A DNA stretch of 12,594 nucleotides. Origin: Pseudomonadota bacterium (GTDB lineage Bacteria; Pseudomonadota; Alphaproteobacteria; Acetobacterales; Acetobacteraceae). The notes below the pieces were generated by a model, which saw nothing but the letters and a program-made list of their open reading frames with translations, was not told the DNA's origin and made no database searches. The stretch spans positions 1 to 12,594 of the forward strand of contig JAJXXT010000153.1 of assembly GCA_021780935.1 (NCBI GenBank), in the 5' to 3' direction. Shown here piece by piece: positions 7,184 to 12,594 of the stretch (the first letter of the stretch is position 1; the number at the start of each line of letters is the position of its first letter). The position numbers were made by a program, and so were the translations under genes.

Positions 7184-7226
7184 CGGTTTCATCCTGGTCC
7201 CCGAACACGGCCTGGTGCTGGCATGA
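7176..7226 (+). CDS. Possible 16-codon ORF coupling badL to badM
   Basis: A TTG at 7176, seven nt after GGAG at 7165-7168, opens 16 codons (ending in HGLVLA) that overlap the end of badL and stop with a TGA overlapping the badM ATG (ATGA at 7223-7226). The badM start lacks a Shine-Dalgarno sequence. Translating ribosomes could therefore be handed over, as proposed for the hcrC leader. Twelve of 16 codons end in G or C. No known family is recognised, and chance cannot be excluded for so short a frame. Confidence 0.25.
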   Translation: MTDGFILVPEHGLVLA

Positions 7227-7681
7227 GGCTCCAGAAGGCTACTGCCTTCGCGCTCTACGCCGTGCTCGAACTCGCCGCCGACCCGGCGCGCCAGATCACC
7301 GCGGTCGAAATCGCTGAAAAATACGGCATCTCCGCGCACCACCTGGCCAAGGTCCTGCGCGATCTCGGCCGTGCCGGTCTGGTCGATGCGGTGCGTGGCG
7401 TCGGCGGCGGCTACCGTTTCGCGGGCAACGCCAAGCGGCTTACGCTGATGGATGTGATCCGGCTGTTCGAGGATATCAGCGCCGACACGACTGAACCGCC
7501 GCCGTCGGCCGCCGCACAGGACATCGCCCAGGGACTGAGTTTCGTGCTCGCCGAGCTCGACAGCCAGACAGCGGCGACGCTCCGCTCCATCAGCCTGTCG
7601 ACGATGCTGAAGCTGATCGCCCGCCGCCCCTGGGCGACGGATGACGAACCGGGCCCGACGCGGCAGCCGGCGCGGCGCTGA
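7223..7681 (+). CDS. badM: Rrf2-family transcriptional regulator, BadM-like
   Basis: This is a 152-aa winged-helix regulator. The recognition helix-turn-helix is about residues 26-50 (TAVEIAEKYGISAHHLAKVL) and the wing is at 53-66 with the family signature RGVGGGY. The protein contains no cysteine at all, so it cannot bind the Fe-S cluster used by IscR, NsrR or RirA. It should sense a small molecule instead, as BadM of R. palustris does. It follows the GNAT gene by 39 nt and is probably co-transcribed with it. It likely represses aromatic-acid genes; candidate targets here are the dyad at 4652-4679 and the pad upstream region. It has no obvious ribosome-binding site of its own. Its stop is 13 nt from the convergent padD stop. 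Confidence 0.85.
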   Translation: MRLQKATAFALYAVLELAADPARQITAVEIAEKYGISAHHLAKVLRDLGRAGLVDAVRGVGGGYRFAGNAKRLTLMDVIRLFEDISADTTEPPPSAAAQDIAQGLSFVLAELDSQTAATLRSISLSTMLKLIARRPWATDDEPGPTRQPARR

Positions 7682-7694
7682 GGCGACGGCCACG

Positions 7695-8564
7695 TCACGA
7701 TCTCGACGGTCGCCAGGCGCGGACATCGCCGCCGCCGCGCATTGGCATTACCGGGATCGCGACCGGGCGGGTGAATGCGGCACGCGTGATCAGCACCGCC
7801 TTCAGGCCCCAGCCGCCCCCCGCGGCCAGCGCCCCGGCTGCGGCGGCGAGGCTGGCGCTGGCGCCCGGGGCAAACCGGGCTGCCGCCAGCGCCAGCACCA
7901 TCACGGCCATGGCGGTGATCTGCGCCGCCCGCGTGCCGCGGGCGGAGGCACTTTCGAACGCGGCGAGGCTGGGCTGGGCCAGCTTGGTGCTCGCCAGCCC
8001 CTCGCGATAGGCGCGCCATGCCGCCTCCCGCGCCAGCGCGGCGAGCAGCGCACAGGTGATCGCGGCGATGGTCGCCGTGCCGGCGAGCAGATAGAGCCCA
8101 CTGCCCTCGGCAAATCCGGTGGCCAGAATGAGGGGGACGATTTCTGCCTGCCGCCACGCCGGAATGCCGCGTGCGGCGCGCAGGATGCGCGCCTGGCAGT
8201 AGAGAAAGCCGCCGGCGAGCAGCGCCGTGGCGGCCGTCGCCAACGCGCTCGCCGTCAGGCTGGCGACCAGCCCGACCGGGAGCAGCAGCCCGGCTACGAT
8301 GCCCTCGCGCGTCATCCACGAGGTCCGCGGGTGGAAAAAGACATTCAGCGCGCGCCAGGGCCTGCCAATCTCCAGCCACACCAGGGACAGGCCGAGGAGC
8401 ACGCCGGCGAGCCCGAGTGCGAGCGCGAGGCGGAACGGCGCGCCGGCAAAAGCGGCAAGCGCCGCCATGACCAGGAGCCCGGCACCGCTGCCGCCGCCAA
8501 TGAAATTTCCCGCCGCGCGCAGGTCCCAGTACGATTGGCGCCGGGATGCGATGGGCTGGCTCAT
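7695..8564 (-). CDS. padD: Membrane anchor subunit of phenylacetyl-CoA:acceptor oxidoreductase (DmsC-like)
   Basis: This is a 289-aa polytopic membrane protein. Roughly eight hydrophobic segments are visible, at about 22-40, 46-64, 88-106, 108-126, 142-161, 163-178, 213-231 and 236-259. The segment HPRTSWMTRE (78-87) resembles the conserved loop of DmsC-type anchors. It would hold PadBC on the inner membrane and pass electrons to quinone. The ATG at 8564 overlaps the padC stop as ATGA; the longer frame to 8633 lies inside padC and is rejected. PadD is chosen over a generic DMSO reductase anchor because of the partner subunits and the aromatic CoA-thioester context. The 13-nt gap to the convergent badM stop holds no terminator that I can see. 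Confidence 0.8.
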   Translation of the reverse strand: MSQPIASRRQSYWDLRAAGNFIGGGSGAGLLVMAALAAFAGAPFRLALALGLAGVLLGLSLVWLEIGRPWRALNVFFHPRTSWMTREGIVAGLLLPVGLVASLTASALATAATALLAGGFLYCQARILRAARGIPAWRQAEIVPLILATGFAEGSGLYLLAGTATIAAITCALLAALAREAAWRAYREGLASTKLAQPSLAAFESASARGTRAAQITAMAVMVLALAAARFAPGASASLAAAAGALAAGGGWGLKAVLITRAAFTRPVAIPVMPMRGGGDVRAWRPSRS

Positions 8565-9214
8565 AGCGTTCCCTTGTCCCAGATGTAGTAGAAGCCGGGC
8601 TCGGTGCCTTCGCTCTCGTGCATGCGGAACCACTGGTTCTCAGCGAGCAGATCGGCGACCGGCCCGGCCGGGTCGTCGATGTCGCCGAAACTCAGGGCGC
8701 CGGAGATGCAGCTGTTGACGCAGAGCGGCGTTGCCTCGGGATCCTGTCCCGGCACCAGGCCGCGTGCGACTCCGGCGTCGATCCGCTTGGCGCAGAAGGT
8801 GCACTTGGTTGCGACGCCGCTGGTCTGATGGCGAATCCGCGCGGCCTCTGCGGGTGTCGGTTCATCCCCGAAGGCATAGAGCGGACGATCGATCAGGCTG
8901 CGCGCGTCGTACGGGCAGGCCATGATGCAGTAGCTGCAGCCGATGCAGAGATCGTAGTCGATGGTGACAATGCCGTCAGGCCGCTGGCGCGTGGCGGTCG
9001 AGGGGCAGACCTCCAGGCAAGGCGGATTGGCGCAATGCTGGCAGCCTACCGGCACGAAGACCCGGCGCACATCGGGATAGGTGCCGCTCTCGAGGTCGAG
9101 CACGCGGCGCCATTGCACACCGGGCGGGGTGCCGTTGCCTTCCTTGCAGGCCGCGGTGCAGGTCTGGCAGCCGACGCAGCGGCGCAGATCCGCGACCATC
9201 ACATAGCGGGTCAC
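8561..9214 (-). CDS. padC: Iron-sulfur (4x 4Fe-4S) subunit of phenylacetyl-CoA:acceptor oxidoreductase
   Basis: This is a 217-aa DmsB/PsrB/NrfC-type electron-transfer subunit. Sixteen cysteines fall into the four canonical groups: 13/16/19/23, 58/61/66/70, 90/93/96/100 and 138/141/165/169. It should thus carry four [4Fe-4S] clusters that wire PadB to the membrane anchor. The GTG at 9214 is chosen because it overlaps the padB TGA as GTGA and has GGAGG about 10 nt upstream. The ATG five codons later (9199) has no ribosome-binding site and would trim the first beta-strand. The frame is open far upstream inside padB, but that is a GC-rich shadow, not a fusion. No Tat signal is present, which suggests a cytoplasmic orientation and fits a CoA-thioester substrate. 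Confidence 0.88.
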   Translation of the reverse strand: MTRYVMVADLRRCVGCQTCTAACKEGNGTPPGVQWRRVLDLESGTYPDVRRVFVPVGCQHCANPPCLEVCPSTATRQRPDGIVTIDYDLCIGCSYCIMACPYDARSLIDRPLYAFGDEPTPAEAARIRHQTSGVATKCTFCAKRIDAGVARGLVPGQDPEATPLCVNSCISGALSFGDIDDPAGPVADLLAENQWFRMHESEGTEPGFYYIWDKGTL

Positions 9215-11988
9215 GGCGCACCCGCCTCCGCCCGCAGCTTGCGGACGGCGACGCGGACCACGTCGGCGCCGGACCCGGTGGCGTCGGTGAGCGCGAGTGA
9301 CATGGGCACCACGGTGTTCAGCGATGGAAAGGCGAGATCCTTGGCGAAAGGCGTCTTCCAGTGGTCGAACTGGCCAGGGATGACGACGGTATCCGGTCGG
9401 CAGCCCTGGACGAGCGCGGCCCGACCCGTGGTCGAGCCTATCGGCGAGCGCACTTCCACCCGGTCGCCGGCAGCGATCCCAAGACGGGCAGCCGTCGCAG
9501 CATTGATGACGACGGCGCCATGGCCACGAAGATTGGCGCTGACCTCGTGCATCAGCGGAATGCCGGCGTTGTTGCCGGTGGTGTAGGGCATGACCTTGGT
9601 GGTGATGCCCCACAGCGGATAATCGGCCGGATCGGCGCCAAGGTCGCGTATCGCCTGCACCCAGCGCTCGGGCACATCGTGCCATTGCGGCAGGGCGACA
9701 TATTCGTCGAGCTGGCGATCCCACCAGTGGATGCCGTGTTCGTGCAGACGGCGACCGAGTTCCTCGCCAACCCGCAGGAGCCGCTCCTGGTATGGCAACT
9801 CGAAGCGCAGGCCGAGCCGCACCATCGTCGGGTAGAGATACCAGTCCTCGCGCTTGAAGGGCACGACATAGTGGCCGTGCTGCTTGAACCAGTCGAGATC
9901 CCTGGCCTCTGCGGTGCCGCCGAGCTCGGCGGTCGCGGCCTGGCAGACGGCGTTCCAGATGGTGTCGACGTCGTGCGCGCGGTCGGTGGCGAGGGAGAAA
10001 TCGTAGCCCTCGCCCTTGAGCGGCGCACCGGCAGCGCCCCGATTGAGCGCCGCATTGTAGCGCTCCAGCAGCCCGGCGCGCCGCGCGAGCTCGGTGGAGA
10101 TCCAGGTGAAATCGCGCGCCTCGCCCTGCGGCGCAACCGCCGGGGCGCGCAGCGCCACGCCATGATGTGCCCAGTGCTGCTCGACGAACTTCGTGCCGCC
10201 GATGCGGATCAGCTGAGTACTCTCCAGGTCCGTTGCGTCCGGCAGCAGAATGTCCGCCATATGGTTCGTCTCGTCGAACGTGTAGGCGAAGGCGACGATG
10301 AACGGCATGCGGGCCATTGCCCGCCCGATCTCGGCGGTGTCCCAGAACGAAATGGCGGGGTTGGTCCGGAACGCAAACCAGATCTCCGGCAGATTCGGCG
10401 TCGGCCATTCCGTCGGAGCCGCGCGGGAGAACATCCAGGCCAGATGCGTCGGGCCGAGTGCCTGCGCCCAGGGTGAATTGCCGAGGATTGGCACCAGGGT
10501 GCGGTGCGCATTGCGACCGCTCGGCTGCGCCATCCAGCCGTTGCGGTCGGTGGCGTTGAAGTGCGCCGCCATGAATCCGTCCTCGCCCGGCTTGACGCTG
10601 AGCAGGCGATTCTCGTGCGGCCGGTTCAGCCGGACCGTTGTGCCGAGGGTGCCGCCCGGCACTTCCAGCGCGCCCACGAGGGTTGCGAGCATTGTTCGTG
10701 CCCAGCAGCACTCATAGGCGCCCCAGCCGTTGTTGACGGTCTTGCCGAGCGTGACGGCGACCGGCCGGAACGGCAGGGTCTCGCCATCGATGTTGATGGT
10801 TGCTCCGATGCAGGCATTGTCGAGGAACTCGGCGGCGATGCGGCGGATGGTTCCGGCCGGAATGTCGCACACGCCGGCCGCCCAATCCGCGGTGTAGCTC
10901 TGCATGGCGTCGGCCATGGCGGTGAGGGCGGTGCGCGCGGAGGCGGCCTCGAGCGGGCTGATCTCGTTGTCAGGACCGCGGGTTACCGCCGTGGCGACGG
11001 TGTAGCGGCCTTCCAGAGCCGGGTGCGCCCCGGGGGTATCGAACGGCACCGCTCCGCCGCTCGTCTCATCCCACAGCAACGGCTTGCCGGTAGCCGGATC
11101 GCGCAGATAATAGCCGTTCGCCGCGACGAGATAGGGCGCGGCGGTACGATCGCGCAGGAACGGCAGGTCGAGCGCGCTGCGCTCATGCTCGAAAAGCAGC
11201 GTGTGCACGAGGGCGAGCAGGAACGCCGGGTCGGTCTTCGGCTTGATCGGCACCCATTCGGCCGAGCAGGCGGCGGTGGGTGAGAGATGCGGCTCGATCT
11301 GCACCCGCTTGACACCGCGGATACGCGCGTCGGCGTGCCGGCGCACGGCGCAGACGCCGCCTGAGACCTCGACGTTCGAGCCGCACGAGATGACGTAGCG
11401 CGTGTGCACCGTATCGGCGCAGACGGTGAAGCCGCGATGCCAGAATTCACCGTAGAGATGTTCCGAATGGACACACTTGACGCCCTGGCCGGACCCGAAG
11501 CTGTAGTCGATTGGCCCCCAGGCGGAGAGGAAGGCGGGAAACGTGCCCATGTAGCTCTGCGGCGTTCCGCCATGGCCGAAGGTGGCGGCGACCCGCGGCA
11601 GCCCTGCCTCGTCCACGAGGCCGCGGGCGCGAATATCCTGCAGGCGCGCAGCAATGGTATCGAGCGCCTCATCCCAGGAGATCGGAACGAAACCGGGATC
11701 CTCGTCGCGCCCCTTGCGCGGGTTGGTGCGCCTCATCGGCGTCAGCACGCGATGCGGATTGTAGGTCTTCTGCACCAGGCCGAAAGCCTTGACGCAAACC
11801 CTGCCAAGCCCGGGATGGATGGCGGCGGCGGCGTGACAGGGTTCGATGCGCGTGGCGACGCCGTTTTCGACGCGGACCGTCATCAGGTCGGGCCCGGCGA
11901 CACAGTTGTAGCAATAGCTCGGTACCGCGCGGATGGCGCCGTTGTCAGCGGCCTGTGGCGGGCTTTCGCGGAGCGGCGCGCTGCTCAT
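9211..11988 (-). CDS. padB: Molybdopterin catalytic subunit of phenylacetyl-CoA:acceptor oxidoreductase
   Basis: This is a 925-aa DMSO-reductase-family oxidoreductase. Its N-terminal Fe-S region has Cys26-x2-Cys29 and Cys65 (GRVCVK), but the third canonical cysteine position is Pro33, followed by Asp34. Cys172 in GVKCVHSEH is the likely Mo ligand. Other family motifs are EWVPIKPKTDPAFLLAL and the C-terminal dinucleotide-binding domain with ETNHMADILLPDAT. There is no twin-arginine leader, so the site is probably cytoplasmic. PadB of Thauera and Azoarcus oxidises phenylacetyl-CoA to phenylglyoxylate with quinone as acceptor; the Thauera catalytic subunit is about 93 kDa, of similar size. The ATG at 11988 has AGGAGG six nt upstream and overlaps the thioesterase stop as ATGA. 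Assignment to the complex is strong; the exact substrate is inferred from context. Confidence 0.82.
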   Translation of the reverse strand: MSSAPLRESPPQAADNGAIRAVPSYCYNCVAGPDLMTVRVENGVATRIEPCHAAAAIHPGLGRVCVKAFGLVQKTYNPHRVLTPMRRTNPRKGRDEDPGFVPISWDEALDTIAARLQDIRARGLVDEAGLPRVAATFGHGGTPQSYMGTFPAFLSAWGPIDYSFGSGQGVKCVHSEHLYGEFWHRGFTVCADTVHTRYVISCGSNVEVSGGVCAVRRHADARIRGVKRVQIEPHLSPTAACSAEWVPIKPKTDPAFLLALVHTLLFEHERSALDLPFLRDRTAAPYLVAANGYYLRDPATGKPLLWDETSGGAVPFDTPGAHPALEGRYTVATAVTRGPDNEISPLEAASARTALTAMADAMQSYTADWAAGVCDIPAGTIRRIAAEFLDNACIGATINIDGETLPFRPVAVTLGKTVNNGWGAYECCWARTMLATLVGALEVPGGTLGTTVRLNRPHENRLLSVKPGEDGFMAAHFNATDRNGWMAQPSGRNAHRTLVPILGNSPWAQALGPTHLAWMFSRAAPTEWPTPNLPEIWFAFRTNPAISFWDTAEIGRAMARMPFIVAFAYTFDETNHMADILLPDATDLESTQLIRIGGTKFVEQHWAHHGVALRAPAVAPQGEARDFTWISTELARRAGLLERYNAALNRGAAGAPLKGEGYDFSLATDRAHDVDTIWNAVCQAATAELGGTAEARDLDWFKQHGHYVVPFKREDWYLYPTMVRLGLRFELPYQERLLRVGEELGRRLHEHGIHWWDRQLDEYVALPQWHDVPERWVQAIRDLGADPADYPLWGITTKVMPYTTGNNAGIPLMHEVSANLRGHGAVVINAATAARLGIAAGDRVEVRSPIGSTTGRAALVQGCRPDTVVIPGQFDHWKTPFAKDLAFPSLNTVVPMSLALTDATGSGADVVRVAVRKLRAEAGAP

Positions 11989-12392
11989 CCCGTGCCTCCT
12001 GCCGTCGCTTTGGCGGCCAGGCGCTGCCTTGCCTTGGCGACATCGACGATGAAGCGCGTGTGTCGGCCGCGGGCGATCTCCTCGACCGGGTCGTTGGCGA
12101 CCACGTCGAGCACAACGCGGCGCCCCTCGACGCTGGCGACGGTCGCGGTGATGCGCACCTCCATCCCGAGCGGGGTTGCCGCGGAATGGTCGAACTCGAC
12201 CCGCACGCCGACCGAATCCTCGCCGGGGCTGCAATGCTCGAGCAGCAGATTACGGCTGGCGACCTCGATGTCGCGCAGCAGTTCGGGGGTGGCGTAGATG
12301 CGCAGCTCCTCGCCCATGAAATCGATCGTGCGGGGGCGGTCGATGATGTGGGTTTCGGTGCGGGTGACCCCGGGGCGCAAACTGTCCTTCAT
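11985..12392 (-). CDS. FlK-like hot-dog acyl-CoA thioesterase, first gene of the pad operon
   Basis: This 135-aa single-domain hot-dog protein resembles fluoroacetyl-CoA thioesterase FlK over its length, including the MKD start and the DHSAATP and SVEGRR segments. The FlK catalytic residues Thr42, Glu50 and His76 correspond to Thr35, Glu43 and His69, all with the same offset of seven. FlK Gly69 is also conserved, as Gly62. It should therefore be active as a thioesterase. Fluoroacetyl-CoA is an unlikely substrate here. Ahead of padBCD it probably hydrolyses an aromatic CoA thioester such as phenylglyoxylyl-CoA, or recycles stalled CoA. The ATG at 12392 has AGGAGGAG five nt upstream; a GTG at 12425 in the same frame is less likely. 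Confidence 0.8.
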   Translation of the reverse strand: MKDSLRPGVTRTETHIIDRPRTIDFMGEELRIYATPELLRDIEVASRNLLLEHCSPGEDSVGVRVEFDHSAATPLGMEVRITATVASVEGRRVVLDVVANDPVEEIARGRHTRFIVDVAKARQRLAAKATAGGTG

Positions 12393-12441
12393 CCACGCTC
12401 CTCCTGCCGTGGCGGGGGTGAGCACCCGTCATCGGCGCCTA

Positions 12442-12475
12442 TTTATAGAAACCACTACGCTTTTACCGTTTTAGG
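12442..12475 (-). promoter_or_regulatory. Candidate pad operon promoter with -10 element and an hcr-like half-site
   Basis: On the minus strand TATAAA at 12447-12442 is a good -10 element, giving a start near 12436 and a 5' UTR of about 44 nt. No matching -35 hexamer is visible. Just upstream, CCTAAAACGG (12475-12466) matches 9 of 10 bases of the arm CCTAAATCGG at 4651-4660 in the hcr operator dyad, though symmetry is weak here. The FNR box centre at 12528.5 would be at about -92.5, a spacing allowed for class I activation. This is all inference from pattern. Confidence 0.35.
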
Positions 12476-12503
12476 CCTCAGCGAACTCGCCCAAGCATTT
12501 CGG

Positions 12504-12535
12504 CAAAAATCCTCCGCCGCATTGATCTGGATCAA
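12504..12535 (+). promoter_or_regulatory. Second perfect FNR box with the conserved flanking element
   Basis: TTGATCTGGATCAA at 12522-12535 is identical to the hcr FNR box, including the non-conserved four centre bases. It is preceded on the plus strand by CAAAAATCCTCCGCC (12504-12518), the same element that precedes the hcr box, with three rather than four nt between. By analogy with hcr, the module points rightward and may drive a plus-strand gene beyond the window. A weak -10 (TCAAAT at 12556-12561) is in a suitable place. It may also serve the leftward pad operon. Positions 12536-12594 show no gene. Confidence 0.7.
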
Positions 12536-12594
12536 GGTCTGCCGGCGCAGATCGATCAAATTCGCTCTTGACGCATCAACGGTATTCGAGCACC

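Noticed and set aside
6455..7726. A 423-codon minus-strand frame opposite the GNAT and Rrf2 genes
   Set aside because: The plus-strand genes have clear domains and ribosome-binding context; the antisense product shows none.
8561..10711. Possible fusion of padC with a long N-terminal extension
   Set aside because: The extra residues come from reading padB in another frame. The GTG at 9214 with its GTGA overlap gives the normal length and all 16 cysteines.
1..12594. Mobile elements, CRISPR arrays, tRNA or rRNA genes
   Set aside because: No transposase or integrase genes, direct-repeat arrays, or recognisable structural RNA sequences were seen.

Overview
The window is GC-rich, densely packed DNA that encodes part of an anaerobic aromatic-catabolism island. 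The likely host is a facultatively anaerobic alphaproteobacterium, of the purple non-sulfur or denitrifying type (Rhodopseudomonas, Rhodomicrobium or Magnetospirillum-like). This is inferred from the gamma-alpha-beta order of the 4-hydroxybenzoyl-CoA reductase genes, a BadL/BadM-like regulatory pair, and perfect FNR boxes. No species is assigned.

Layout from left to right. Positions 1-198 hold no confident gene, only a 10-bp inverted repeat. Positions 199-4559 (minus strand) form an operon transcribed leftward: hcrC-hcrA-hcrB (the three subunits of 4-hydroxybenzoyl-CoA reductase), followed by a hemerythrin-domain gene. Its control region (about 4556-4732) has a perfect FNR box, a -10 element, a large imperfect dyad centred on the predicted transcription start, a GC palindrome, and a 21-codon leader ORF that overlaps hcrC by ATGA. 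Positions 4837-6465 (minus) encode a benzoate/4-hydroxybenzoate-CoA ligase. Positions 6701-7681 (plus) encode a GNAT acetyltransferase and a cysteine-free Rrf2-type regulator, matching the R. palustris BadL-BadM pair. Positions 7695-12392 (minus) form a second operon: a FlK-like hot-dog thioesterase, then padB-padC-padD, a membrane-anchored molybdenum/iron-sulfur complex most like phenylacetyl-CoA:acceptor oxidoreductase. The right edge (12393-12594) holds its upstream region and a second perfect FNR box embedded in sequence shared with the hcr promoter.

Function. The ligase and HcrCAB convert 4-hydroxybenzoate through 4-hydroxybenzoyl-CoA to benzoyl-CoA. PadBCD would oxidise phenylacetyl-CoA to phenylglyoxylate, which is also a precursor of benzoyl-CoA. 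The window therefore carries two peripheral routes into the benzoyl-CoA pathway. FNR boxes imply anaerobic induction. The BadL/BadM-like pair implies a chemical-effector switch. The ring-reducing benzoyl-CoA reductase, ferredoxin and transporters are not in the window.

The gene set belongs to known families. The less expected content is the regulatory architecture of the hcr promoter and its partial copy at the right edge, the hemerythrin gene in the hcr operon, the thioesterase leading the pad operon, and the apparent absence of one canonical Fe-S cysteine in PadB.
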